From: Dipteronia dyeriana
Lineage: Eukaryota > Streptophyta > Magnoliopsida > Sapindales > Sapindaceae
NCBI GenBank assembly: GCA_032871835.1
Contig: CM065297.1
Span: forward strand, 29,397,598 to 29,461,597
DNA length: 64,000 bases
Direction: 5' to 3'
Position 1 is the first letter of the stretch; each line of letters starts with the position of its first letter. The notes below the pieces were generated by a model. That model was not told the DNA's origin. It was given only the letters and a program-made list of their open reading frames with translations, and did no database searches. A program made the position numbers and the translations under genes. This document shows positions 11,652-22,681 of this stretch, piece by piece.

Positions 11652-12747
11652 TTAGTGATAAGAGCACTCACCCTTGAACCAATTGTTCTTGGGTGTACCT
11701 ACACAAACATTTCCAATATCATCCTTGACAACAATGTTAAATCTAGAGTAAAGTCCTTCAATGACTTGATTTACAAGAATATCATTTACACACTCTTCCT
11801 TAACATTTTCTACACAAGCTTTGTCAAGTTGAACAAGATTAGAATTCTTTCTACTCCACAACGTTTTCTCATGCTTAGCAAAATTATCATGTTTTTCAAC
11901 CTTCAAGGCCTTAGCATGTTCAAGTTGAAGTTTAATCTCCTTATCCCTAGATTCATTTCCTAATTTGCATTTTTCAATATATTTATAACACTTAGGCTTA
12001 ATGTGACCTATTGTGTTGCAATAATGGAAAATTGGAATAAAAGATGAGATTTTACCTTTTGGAGTTGAACTAACTTCGTTAGGAGTTTGTAAAGATACCT
12101 TGTTCGCCAACTTCTTCTTGGCTTTTGATCTTCTCTTCTTATGTGGTTTCTCATCAATCATGACTTCATTGAAGTGTGTAGGAAGTGGTGCTTCCAAGAG
12201 CTCCTCTTTAACTACCGAGTCGTCTTAACAACTATGAGAGTTAACAAGATTCCTAACACTAGACAAACTAACCGAATCATTCACTAAATCGTTGATAGCC
12301 TCCTTAACCGTGTCTATCTCTTCCATCAATTCTTGTTCTCTCTTCTTCAAAGAAGATATCACATTATCCTTCTCAAGGTTAATCATTTCAAGTTCTCTAA
12401 ACGCCTTCATTATATCACCTTTTTCACCAAGAAGTCTACGAGTAACAACTATAAACTCATCTATTTGCTTCTTGATCAAATCATCATTCTCAACTGCTTC
12501 TCTTTGAGCATTGTCTCTAGCTTCTTTAAGCTTTTCTATCTTTTTCAACAACTCAAGATTAGTAGGAATGGAACTAGAGCATCCATCATGATTTGCATCA
12601 AGGTTCTTGTTCAAAGATATTGTACTACCAACATCTAGTGAAGAATGAGAAGCCGTTAGAGCTACAAAGTTGCTCACCAACTCTTCATCACTTGAAGACT
12701 CACTACTAGAGCTCTCATTGTCACTAGAAATATCATCACTCCAAATA
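11652..12747 (-). pseudogene. gag: copia gag, C-terminal part (element B), truncated
   Basis: Homologous to copy A from the acidic Ser/Glu stretch (SSDNESSSSESSSDEELVSN) to the C-terminus (WFKGECSYH). It includes the coiled-coil run KKIEKLKEARDNAQREAVEN and the degenerate second knuckle HYCNTIGHIKPKC. A single in-frame stop lies at 12225-12227; both parts are in one phase. The N-terminal copia gag domain and first knuckle are missing, because the frame meets the N' LTR fragment near 12747. The first residues of the longest open frame there belong to N', not gag. Confidence 0.8.
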
Positions 12748-13123
12748 GGAGGGCCTTTGCAAGACAAGTTTGGCATCTTGAAGGTCTCCTAGTGAAAGTA
12801 GAGATAGTAGCAAGCTCCAGGAGAGTGTCACGAGATACCTTGATGTCGGGGGACCCAGGTCCTTTCACGTCGACCTAGCTTTGGGCTTTATCCTGGTATA
12901 AGGAGCTTGACGCGGTCTCGTCAGGCTTTATTTGGTAAGCCTGGACACGTGTGAGATGCCCAGATGGTATGGGTGGCTTCACCTTGCTTTCTGTAGGATC
13001 GCATGGTAGCTCGACATCGGGGACCTTGATACCCCGTCATGTAAGCCAAAATTTGGACCCTTACGGGAAGGCTGGAAAGTTGAAAATTCTTCTTTGGTCC
13101 CTAACCAAATTTTTATATCAGCA
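12748..13123 (-). repeat. truncated LTR of N'
   Basis: About 376 bp matching the U3 end of the N LTR (44925-45299), including CCCAGGTCCTTTCACGTCG and GACACGTGTGAGATGCC. The remaining ~2 kb of the N-type LTR is absent. It ends in CA at 13123. Confidence 0.7.
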
Positions 13124-13138
13124 GAAGTCTCTTCTGAC
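13124..13138 (-). other. polypurine tract of N'
   Basis: Minus-strand GTCAGAAGAGACTTC directly precedes the LTR. The same motif (GTCAGAGGGGACTTC) precedes the LTRs of M at 28164, I at 39713 and N at 45300. Confidence 0.65.
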
Positions 13139-13559
13139 TTGAACACCGGTAAGTATTTGGGGTTGGAGTCTGAATCTTGTACTGTATGAAGAATTTTTCT
13201 TGTCGCTTCTTGTAGCCAGAATCGCTCACAGTGCTTGGCTTAGCTAACCGGGGTACTAGTCATTCCTGTTTTAGGAGTCTTGGTACATTTGGCGAAGAAG
13301 ATCCTGGTAGGCAACTAAGGCCACTTTCTCACCAGTTCTTTATACATAGGCGAAACTTAGATGCATTCAGCGTACTTGCAAAATAAATTAGCGATGGCGG
13401 ACCACCGAAGGGATATTCCCTTTGTGGATTTTTCGACGCTCTAGTCAGTGTAAAATTTGGTAAGTGAGAAATGTCACAAACCTTATTGCTCGGTCATGTC
13501 GGATGAAGCTTTAGTGGCCGAGAGACTGAAATTTCTGTTTCTGCAATTGGTAGGCAACT
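13139..13559 (-). other. 3' UTR of N' next to the PPT
   Basis: No gene is seen. It is shared with N at 45315-45735 (for example GTACTAGTCATTCCTGTTTT and GGGATATTCCCTTTGTGGA), so it is an element UTR and not host sequence. Confidence 0.6.
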
Positions 13560-14545
13560 ATGCTCTTACACTCATACCCTTCTTAAGAGTCGTACCCCGA
13601 CTAATGCATTAGGAGCGCTATCTAGCTATATCTTGGTATTTTAATCTAGATGGCAACTATGCTCTTACGCTTAGATCATTCTTGGAGGTCGTAGCCTGAC
13701 AAAGGCATCAGGAGTGCTATCTAGATATATCCTGGTATTTTGATCCGGATGGCAACTATGCTCTTACACTCGGATCATTCTTGGGGGCCATAGCCCGACC
13801 AAGGCATAAGGAGCGCTATCTAGCTATATCCTGGTATTTTGATCCAGATGGAAATTATGCTCTTGCACTCAGATCCTTCTTGGGGGACATAGCCCGACCA
13901 TGGCATCAGGAGCGTTATCTAGCTATATCCAGGTATTTTGATCCAGATGGGAGCTATGCTCTTACACTCAGATCTTTCTTGAGGGCCGTAGCCCGACCAA
14001 GGCATCAAGAGCGCTATCTAGCTATATCCTGGTATTTTCGATCAGGATGGAAACTATGCTCTTACACTCAGATCCTTCTTGGGGGCCGTAACCCGACCAA
14101 GGCATCAGGAGTGCTATCTAGCTATATCCTGGTATTTCTATCCGGATGGTAACTATTCTATTACCCTTGGATAATTCTTTGGGGTTGTAGCCCGACCAAG
14201 GCATCAGGAGCGCTATCTAGCTATACCCTGGTATTTTGATCCGGATGGCAACTATGCTCTTACACACAGACCCTTCTTGGGGGTCGTAGCCTGACCAAGG
14301 AATCAGGAGCGCTATCTCGATATATCCTGGTATTTCGATCCGGATGGCAACTATGCTCTTACACTCGGATCCTTCTTAGGGGAGGTCACCGGACCAAGGC
14401 ATCAGGGTGTTGAGGGGGCTTCCCCCATCAATCCCTGGTCTCGAGATCTGGATGGCAACTATACTCTTGCACTTAGACCCTTCTTGGCTGGGGGTGGTGC
14501 CCGGCCGTGGCATCAGGAGTGCTATCAAGCTATTTTCTGGACTCG
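13560..14545. repeat. 99-bp tandem array, about 10 units (N')
   Basis: Each unit reads, with variation, GGCAACTATGCTCTTACACT, CCTTCTTGGGGG, TAGCCCGACCAAGGCATCAG, GAGCGCTATCTAGCTATATC, CTGGTATTTTGATCC. The 99-bp period equals 33 codons, and the plus strand stays open over several units (RPRHQERYLAISWYFDPDGN). The same family occurs in the 3' UTRs of M, N, E and the fragment at 5011-5694. Hypervariable 3'-UTR tandem repeats are known in the Tat/Ogre group. Confidence 0.9.
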
Positions 14546-15040
14546 AGGCGATCATTGTCGAATTACCATGGCGATCCTCCTGGAGGGATTAATCCAGCCC
14601 GGGGCATTAGGAGGGCTATCTATCTCTCCTAGTCATGGTGATCCTCTTGAAGGGATTTGATCCGGTCAAGGGCATCAGAAGTGCGGTGTAGCTCTCCTGG
14701 TAATGGTGATCCTCCTGGAAGGATTTATTACGGATACCGAAGTCGAAAGAGATGCAAGCTCATGGCGAGCTTATACGAAGTTGTATCGATGCATATTGGT
14801 ATCAGTTGATAACCAGTCTCACTCTAGGAGTTTTTTAACTAATAGAATCTCTTGAGATGATTTGCATTATGAGTGTAGATAGTAGAATGGCTCTCCGTAA
14901 AAGACGTTTTTTATTGCGAACTAGAGGAAATTGTCTCACGCTAGGGACAACGCCTCTCACACTGGAATACTGAGAAAATATTGAGCTTCTAGTCCCCAAG
15001 TGATATAACTAGTTTGAAAGTCCGCTTAGGGTAGATTAGA
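14546..15040. other. transition block in N'
   Basis: Two or three degenerate ~70-bp motifs (ATGGTGATCCTCCTGGA, GGGCATCAGAAG) lead into sequence shared with N at 50170-50560. No credible gene is seen. Confidence 0.5.
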
Positions 15041-16652
15041 GTTTTCAACAATCGTAATGGAGCTCGAGACCCCACTGTGAACGAATCAGGACTTTTAGGT
15101 GCTCCCCGAACAGATCGAGACCGCGATGGCTCACTTGGGTATTGGAAGGCTTCGTACAAATGAAGAGGAGCCATCGATATGATAATCTCTGAGAGCAAGC
15201 TGGTGTTTGCTAAGGTCAAGCTCGTACCAGCTAAGGAGGATAGTTACTTCTTCAATCCATGACCATATGGTGGGAGTGGTTTAAACTCTGCATGGCAGTG
15301 TGGATACCTTGGGAGCCAAGGTAGGTGCTTCATTTACTAAAGGACATTTCTGTATTGCTTGCTAGGCAGCTCGAACTCTTCTTCCCTCTGACCTGATCAT
15401 CATTGGAGGATATATACCTTGAATAGATCACAGAGAAAGTTGAGAGTTACTTGGGTCCGCTCAGACTGAAGCCGGAAATTATTGAGATGATAGATGCGCA
15501 GATGATGAGGAGGAATTGGTTCCCATTTCTGCTTTTATGTCTAGTCGTGTTGAGGTAGGAACTACCTTGAAGTCCTCTACTGCTGTAGAAGCATGGGGGG
15601 CTTCAAGTCTGCCTACCTTTATATCTGAATATGTCAAAGTAGAGGTCCAAGGTAAGAGAGGTAAGAGAGGTAGGAGAGGTCTCGATTGATCCAACTGAGG
15701 AGATGGAGGTCAAGGCTGATTGAAGTTGATCCAACCAAGGTGGTGAAAGCTGGCTCTGAAGTAGCAGTGTTAAGGGATGATTACCCGTCCTTCAACCAAA
15801 CAATGAGACTAAGGTGGAATGAGCTACTACTATTGAGGAGACTAACCAAAGAGGTAGATCGGGACCAAGGTAGCTCGCTAGGGCGATAAATGGCCCCATA
15901 CAAGTGGAGAGGAGACACTGGCCTTGTAACTGTCTGGAGACATGCTCGGGATTCTAGAAGTTTCCCACGATGGAGAAAAGACTTAAGACCCCTCCGGGAT
16001 GAGTGGTGACTCACTTGAGCGTTGGATGACCTTATATAAATGGGGATGGGCTACCTGTCTGGTACCGGTCTAGATGCATACTTTGGATTTCAAAGAGCCC
16101 CCAACAACTGAGAGAAAGCTCTGGAGCCTCCTGGAATGAACTAAGAATTTAGTGGCTCACTTGGGCATTGACCGCCCTGTATAAGAATTTAGGAGCCACT
16201 TGGCCTTACAGTGAGACTGTTGCTCCATAGGTTAGCTTAGGCATGTAGGAGGCCTCACCAAGAGTGGGAAACCTTTGGGCTCTCCTCGATCAGATCGGGC
16301 TTCGGTGGCTTGCTAGGGCAATGAATGACCCAGTACATATAGAGCGAAGCCATCGGTATTGTAGCGGTGCTACTGCTCTAGAAGCTTGCTTAGTCACGTA
16401 GATGGCCTTACCAAATAGGGGAAGCTTCTGAGACCTCCTTGATCGGATCTGGCTTCGGTGGCTTGCAAGGGCGGTGAATGGCCTGGTAAACATAAAACCA
16501 CCGGTCTGGTACTGGTCCAGAAGCATGCTTGGGGTCTTTCAAGTCCCCTGCAATTGAAATGAAGCTCTGGACCATGCAGGAATGAAATAGGAGTTCAATG
16601 GCTCAGTTGGGCATTGACCGGCCCTGTATAAGAAGTGAGGAGCCACTTGGCC
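15041..16652. repeat. degenerate ~150/300-bp tandem repeats (N')
   Basis: The recurring phrases are GGTGGCTTGCTAGGGC, GAATGACCCAGTAC, CATCGGTATTGTAGC, GAAGCATGCTTGGG and GTGGCTCACTTGGGC. They are spaced about 150 or 300 bp apart, alternating between two related unit types. Short open frames inside have no recognisable product. It is homologous to 51185-53208 in N. Confidence 0.65.
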
Positions 16653-17407
16653 ACATATTGAACTTGGATATTTTGACTTGTCCAAAAGCCATGTTTCAAT
16701 AGACACTATTGAAAACTTAACTTTAAGATTTAATATCCAATACCTCAAAATATCCATATGATGGTATTCTACTCTCATTCATTAAATGGAGCCACGATGT
16801 CCATATCTATAAATGAAGTCCTCTATCGATTAACAAATGAAACTCACCAAACTATCGAGGATAGACTATGCTATATAATCGTACTCATTGATAGCTCAAA
16901 TGATAACACTTGCAACCATAAGTCCATCATTTATCTCAGGATTCAGATAGACTCTCCCATTGTCTTCAAATGAAAACTTTTATCCATTGATGTTTCTAGA
17001 TAAAGTATTTCATTGTGATCCTATTCAATGCACCCAGTGCACCAAATTCTTTTGTCAAAGACACCACACTTTGATGATTTTAGACTCATCATAACACATT
17101 TGATCCCACTCAAATGCTAGCAAAAGAATCTACTACTTTAACAAGATAAAAGTGCCCAACCTTTTATCTTAAGTTGTGAATATTATTCAAGACTAACTAA
17201 AGAATTGTGTCTTCCTCATACATATCTAGATGTATGAACAATTCTTCTTTTCTCATAGTCTTTTGACCTTATGATTATTTACTTTTGACAATTATAATAA
17301 TTAAACTATAAATGCTATAAGATTTGTTAAACTAGAAATAACTTTATTAATATGAAAATATAGTCAAATACATTATTATACTCTTGCTATAGAGCATAAT
17401 CCCAACA
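16653..17407 (-). repeat. AT-rich segment, possible copia LTR
   Basis: Clearly AT-richer than both flanks. On the minus strand it starts TGTTGGGATTATGCTC at 17407, a start seen in some plant copia LTRs. A matching TG on the plus strand occurs at 16659. The flanks CATAT and TTTGT do not form a target duplication, and the neighbours belong to two different Tat fragments. This could be a recombined solo LTR or another insertion. I see no gene in it. Confidence 0.35.
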
Positions 17408-20010
17408 TTTGTGGGTTCTAAATCTTCTAGGGTCAATACAGGCGTTGCCCATCCTGGATTGTTGTTACCTGGGCAAGTTGTTTTGCTAGAGCTATTGGGT
17501 TGGCAAACACTGCATATCATCTCTTGGCTACTTGCTGGTCACCCCAAACTTCCTCTACCTTGTTTCCTACTGGGAACTTCAGGACGTTGTGGTAGATGGA
17601 TAGAACCCCTTTCAAGGATGATAAAAATGGCCTTCCTTGTATCGCATTGTAGGCCGATGGGGTATCCACTACCACAAAGTCTGTCATGATGTTCTATTGG
17701 AGAGGTTTCGCTCCAATGATTACTGGATAGATTTTTGATCCCACAGGTATGATTGAGTCCCCAGTGAACCCAAACTGCGGGGTAGTGCAATTATTATAGC
17801 ACCATTATTTCAAATTCAACTTTTCTAAAGTATCTTTAAATAGGACATTGAACCTACTGCCTGTGTCGACGAGCACATGGTGTACAATGCAGTTGGCAAT
17901 CTGTACCGTGATCACCATGGGATCATCATGAGGCTGTACGGTGTTGTAGACATCCGGTTCGGTGAAAATGATATGTTACAATTGGGAGGTGTTGGTCGGG
18001 CTCTGGTAGACCTTGAAGATACTCTACCCTTCATCCACATGAGGGACTTTCCTTGCGTGGGTTTTCCTGGAATTATTAGAGGTGCCAGGCAGAGTAGCCC
18101 CCCGCTGATGGTATGTATTATCTGGATTTATTGCATCAGATCAACCTGCTCCACTTTTCTCTTCTTAGAGTGCTCACGGATCTCTGCTTGCACTTCCCTT
18201 CCAGTCTGAATGTTATCCTTGACTTGCTGTAAGAATTCTACCAAACATCCTCCTCTTATCAATGCCTCGATCTGATTTTACAGGTTATAGCACTTTGAAG
18301 TGTTGTGTCCCACGTATTCGTGAATGCCACAATACTTATAACGATTCCTCTTATCGATAGAGGATTTCATGGGTGCAGGCTTCTGTAGTAACCCCTTGTC
18401 CCAAATGACAAGATAGATTGTTTCATGGGATACATTTAAGGGGGTGTAATGATCATATCCTCTCTCATCTTGAGCTATTGGGGCCACTGTCTTGGGAGGA
18501 GCTGAAGCTTACGGAGGAGTTTGTTTCGCTGGATATCTTTCCGAAGTGGGTTGAGAAATGGGGAAGCGATACATCGACCTATTGAGGGGTTTGTTATGGC
18601 TTTTCTGAGCTTGCTCAGGTTTGGGAGCTACCTTCTTCTGTCGCTTTACGGCTCTCATATCATCGTGTTCCATCTTGACCTTGAGTTGTTCATCGGCTTC
18701 AATATTTTCTAGAGCTCGATCATAGGCTTCTTTGTAGGTCTCTGGAGGTCTCTTGGCAAAAGATCAGAAAAGCTTGCCAACCCACAAGTTCCTTATAAAG
18801 TTGGTGAGGGTTTCTTTCTCGGTGAAGACCCCCATCTGGATGACTTTCTAGTGGAAACACTCGACATAAGCCTGAAAGGTTTCCCTTCACTCCTGGATCA
18901 CGTATTGTAGATGGATTGAATCCTTAAATCGAGGTTTAACTCCCTAGAATTACGAGCATAAATCAGTTGACAGCTTCGTGAAAGAATCCACACTGCCAAC
19001 GGGTAGCTTTCTAAACCAGGTTTTAGCGTAATCTGTCAGTGTAGTTGGGAACATTAGACACCTAGCTGCCCTAGTCATGTTCTGGACTTCCATCAGTTGA
19101 ACAAAGCTCTCCAAGTGGCTCAAGGGATCCTCAGTCCCAAAGAATCTGTCAATTGACATTTTAAATTTTGGCGGGAGCTCCGCCTCCCAGATTCTTCTGG
19201 TTAAGGGAGCATTCATATCATTTAGAGGGTCCTTCTTTTCCTTCTTGTACTTCCCCTTCTTTATCTGTTGGACCCCTTTCTGAAGCTCTGCCAATTGGTC
19301 TCTTAGGCGTTAAACCTGGGGTTTTCTTAAATTGATGTCGGACTCCTCATTGTCAGATCCCTCTGATGAGCTAACGATCTTTACCCGGTTCCTTCTTTGG
19401 AGGGGGTCGGCTTGGAGGCTTAGCTGGCTTTCTTTTTCCCTAGCTCAAGCCTCCCTCCTTGAAGTGTTAGGTGAAGAAACTCTCACCACACTCAGGGAAG
19501 AATGTCCGCCGCAGACTTGACTTGCCTGGGTTCGTAGGGTGGTAGCGCTTTGGGAACGGGGGGCATGGGCCTTAATCTATCCCAGGTCGAGGGTTAGAGT
19601 CCCTTTCTATTACTAGCTGGCTCCGAAAGGGTAGGTCCCAGACTATTAATGGTGGGTTACCTAGTCCTGGGCCTGCTAGGTTCCCTTCGACTGTAGAGGT
19701 TTGCTTGCTGGACAAAAATACCCTCATCGAGCAGTCGAAGGTGGACGTTTTCCACGATGGTCACCGTTTGTTGGTCAAGCTCGACTTGGCTTCCCATTGG
19801 AGGATCTAAAGCCCGCACACTGGCTGGCTGGTTTGGAACTTGGCTATGAAGCCCGGATTTTCTTCCTTTCCTCAAAACCATTCGTGTCGACGCAGCTAAA
19901 GGCTATCGCGATACGTCTGGCTGTCCCGAAGCACTTGGTTGTCCTTGGTAAGAGCGAAGCCTGATGACTCCTGTTAAACAACAAACTTGTGAATATAAAA
20001 ATTGTGGTGT
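17408..20010 (-). pseudogene. gag-pro: Tat gag-protease remnant (element C)
   Basis: Recognisable pieces in order: RKGRKSGLHSQVPNQPASVR (19881-19657); a gag core with ELPPKFKMSIDRFFGTEDP and TLTDYAKTWFRKLPVGSVDS (19294-18950); the region with YDHYTPLNVSHETIYL and NRYKYCGIHEYVGHNTSKC (18487-18278), a CCHC-like motif; a protease-like DTGS segment near 17860; and a protease C-terminal stretch near 17540-17790. The usual gag start codon is changed (ATC where other copies have ATG, near 19960). Stops and frameshifts separate every piece, so it cannot make Gag. Confidence 0.8.
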
Positions 20011-20016
20011 GGGAGT

Positions 20017-20034
20017 TTCCCACAGATGGCGCCA
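20017..20034 (-). other. primer-binding site, element C
   Basis: Minus-strand TGGCGCCATCTGTGGGAA lies five bases from the LTR end. It is the Tat-type site shared with E, M, I and O. Confidence 0.8.
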
Positions 20035-20039
20035 GAAAG

Positions 20040-21205
20040 TGTTAACGAGAAATTTGCTCACGATGAGAAATTAAAATTAACACCCTCGAGACCACTACCA
20101 CGGAGGTGGTGGCCGGGATCGACACCTTTGATACCTGATCTGTTTAGATAGAAATGAATGTTTGAAGGACAATGGAAAATAAGAGCTTTATTATTGTACA
20201 CTCGTGATATATAGAAATCTCTCACATACACTCACAATATCTTTAGGACATAGGAAGGTGGCTACTTCATGCTTATCGAATAGTAGATACAATGATGGTC
20301 GTGTTCTGATCACAGAATTTAGGCTTTCTTTTTAACTCTATTTCTGCCTATCCCCTTTCATCTCTGCTTGGCCTTATTTATATCTGGTCCAAGTAGGTTT
20401 AAACTCATAAATATCCCACCACGATCCCATGAATCCGTTCCCCCCTTATCAAGCGGGATTCGTTATTTTGAAAGTTGTTGACTTCGAATTGATAACGGAT
20501 TCGATGATATCTTTGACTAAGATAAGTTTTTTTCCTTTTTGGAATCAAATTCTTGACTTACACCCACACGTAATTATTGTTGGTTATAACGTAGATACGA
20601 TCTTGTGTGTACTCATATCATGATTCTTCATGGAGGTTATCAAGTTAGCTGCTCGTTGTCTCGTAGACCGATTTAGATCCATGCTTTGGTTCTGTTCTCA
20701 GGAGCTTGGGATGGACTTTTCTCGACCCTTTGGAGCTTAAGACGTCCCTGTAGACATTCCTGGGCGGTAACACGGATTTGATCCACTTATAGACCTTTTT
20801 TTTCCTCGTATTGTGGAGAGGAAAACGGGCTTCTGGAGAGATTGGTGGGCTTCCAGTTTAGGCTACGAGTAAAGTTTGACCTCTGGAAGCCTTAACCTGA
20901 AGGGAGCTTGTTTTGCTTGTTGGACGATTCTTTCTTGCTTTCACGGGGTGGTTTTAGAGCCCGACACCAGGAGGTTCCTGGGTAGGTGGCCTCGAGAAGC
21001 CTGGATTCCAGTGTTCGTGCGAGGGCTCGACCTGGTCGTGCCTAGCTTCATCCCTGATAGTTCCGAAGCCCAGCTATCCTTCCTTGCTTCTGCGGGGTAG
21101 TTTTATGGTCCGCCTGGGGTCTCATGAATGTCGAACTTGGGCTTTGATTCGGGCTATAAGAGTGGAAAATTTCTCATGACCTTTAGCCAATTTTTACTAT
21201 TAACA
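20040..21205 (-). repeat. Tat 5' LTR, element C (1166 bp)
   Basis: It runs from TGTTAACGAGAAATTTGCTC next to the primer site to ATTAACA at 21205. It contains the conserved hairpin CCACTACCACGGAGGTGGTGG near 20092-20112. The minus strand is the element sense. Confidence 0.85.
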
Positions 21206-21562
21206 TTATCAAAAATAAATATATACACTACAAACCCATTACCTGAATTCCGAAATACAATAACTTTACAAATAACATCAAACTTCAACCATTATTCTAC
21301 TAACAACATAAATAGAAGATTCAAAGATAAATAGTGACTATCCCGACAACCTTTTTAATTTTGCATACAATGATATGTTAATGATCTTCCAGATTGATAT
21401 GATTAACAAGTCAAATACTTTTGCTTAGCAAATCAGGAATTAAGTTACTGTGCAAGGTTTTGAGGAACAAAAAAATTTTGAAAAACAAAAACATACAGAA
21501 GATATGCTATGTTTTAAAGAGAATAGAAAAACTTGAAGAAAAGAAAGAAGAGAAATGAAATT
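21206..21562. other. AT-rich sequence, no recognised element
   Basis: About 360 bp between LTR C and solo LTR D. No gene, repeat or LTR feature is seen. With 22677-22951 it forms the only stretch in the window that I cannot assign to a retroelement. It may be older host DNA or an unrecognised element. Confidence 0.4.
21558..21562. other. target-site duplication AAATT (left) of solo LTR D
   Basis: AAATT here is repeated at 22677-22681 directly after the LTR. Confidence 0.75.
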
Positions 21563-22676
21563 TTTTAATATTGAAATTTGGCCAGGGGTCAAAGCGAAAT
21601 TTTCCACCCAGAATCGACAATCATGAAGCCTGAAAAGACCGTAAAGCCACCCCGCAGGTGCAGAGAAGGCTGGCTAGGCTTCAAAAATACCAGAAAACAA
21701 GCCAGGCGAGACCAAGACGAGCCCCCACGAGAGTACTGGAACATGGGCTTCTCCAGGCCATCTATCTGGGAACCTCGGCTCTGAGGTCAAGCTCCACAAC
21801 TGCCCCGTGAAAGAGACATTCGAAAGAAGCCCGACAACCTCTCCAGAAGCCTGCTGTCCTTGCTGGACATAATGGAAGAATCTTGCCTAAATCTACACTA
21901 CCCCAGCTACTTCCCAGGAAGGTCTACAAGAGCACCTCAAGCCTCCAAGGGTCAGGGAAAATCCATCTTAAGCCTCTAAGAACATAGCCAGAGCAGGGAT
22001 CTACCTCGCTCTACGGGGCAACATGTAGCTAGCAGGGTGACATCCAGAAAGATTCATGGCACTAGTGCACACAGGATCGTCTCCACGTAATATTTACATG
22101 CACGTCATGAGTTTGATTCAAATAAGGGAACAAACTTATCTCCGTCAACGATATCATCGAATCCAGTAACAATTCAAATTCAAATTCAAATAACGAATCC
22201 TGCCCGATAAGGAAGGAATGGATTCATGGGATCACGGTAAAGTATTTACGAACTAAAACGTACTTGGACGATATATATATGTGAGGCCAAGCATGGTAGA
22301 AGATAGAGAACAACAGAGACAAAAATACAACAAAGATTCGACAGACAGATATATGCATAAAAAATATAGAAGAATGGGGGAAAGTCTAAATTCTGTATTC
22401 AGAACACGGCTACCTTCATTTCCACTATTCGACAGGCATTGAGTTGCCACCACCCTACACCTTCGAGAGACTGTGAGCAAACAAGAGAGTGATTTGTATC
22501 TTAAAGCAATATATCAATAATAAAAGCTCCCATTTGACTGTCATTACGATCCAGCCTCTTATCAATCTATAAACAGGTCGGGAACCAACGTTACTGACCC
22601 CGTCCACCACTTTCACGGTAGTGATCTCGAGGGTGTTAACAAGAATTTCTTATCCTGAGCAAATTTCTAGTCAACA
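21563..22676 (+). mobile_element. solo Tat LTR D with 5-bp target duplication
   Basis: 1114 bp, plus orientation, from TTTTAATATTGAAATTTGGC (start TG changed to TT) to CTAGTCAACA. Both sides carry AAATT and no internal sequence is present. This is the product expected when the two LTRs of an inserted element recombine. A TATA-like stretch at 22271-22280 sits in the conserved context TTGGACGATATATATATGTG. Confidence 0.85.
22271..22280 (+). promoter_or_regulatory. TATA-like element of the Tat LTR (copy D)
   Basis: ATATATATAT within CTTGGACG..GTGAGGCCAAGC. The context is conserved in LTR G (minus, near 27427-27436) and LTR O (57961-57968, TATAAATA). Use as the promoter is inferred. Confidence 0.45.
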
Positions 22677-22681
22677 AAATT

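Larger units (their letters stand above)
8450..12747 (-). mobile_element. internal region of copia element B: gag, spacer, extra ORF, no pol
   Basis: Minus-strand order: truncated gag (12747 to 11652), non-coding spacer (11651 to 9977), extra ORF (9976 to 8919), AT-rich 3' leader (8918 to 8463), PPT. Neither strand shows the protease, integrase, RT and RNase H expected of an autonomous copia element, and there is no room for them. The 5' end is lost at 12747, where the Tat-like LTR fragment N' begins inside the gag frame. Confidence 0.75.
12748..16652 (-). mobile_element. Tat-like fragment N' (LTR end, PPT and 3' repeat region)
   Basis: It matches N at 44925-45299 (LTR) and 45300-52500 (internal) in the same order: LTR end, polypurine tract, about 420 bp of 3' UTR, 99-bp array, a unique block, then ~150-bp repeats. 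It begins abruptly inside copia gag and ends abruptly at TTGGCC before an AT-rich segment. It carries no pol. The orientation is minus, with the PPT reading toward the LTR. Confidence 0.7.
17408..21205 (-). mobile_element. Tat element C: gag-protease and 5' LTR, truncated
   Basis: Minus-strand order: LTR (21205 to 20040), primer site (20034 to 20017), gag, then the protease region cut off at 17408. RT, RNase H and integrase are missing. It resembles M and O throughout but has many stops. Confidence 0.8.

Noticed and set aside
13781..14152. 123-codon plus-strand frame (and 49134-50050 frames) as a repeat protein gene
   Set aside because: It is the 99-bp array read in its open frame. No unique N- or C-terminal region, and the frame breaks between units. 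Kept as a finding, not as a gene.
16659..17407. Solo LTR with target duplication
   Set aside because: TG and CA ends can be drawn, but flanks CATAT and TTTGT differ and the neighbours are two different fragments. Left at low confidence.
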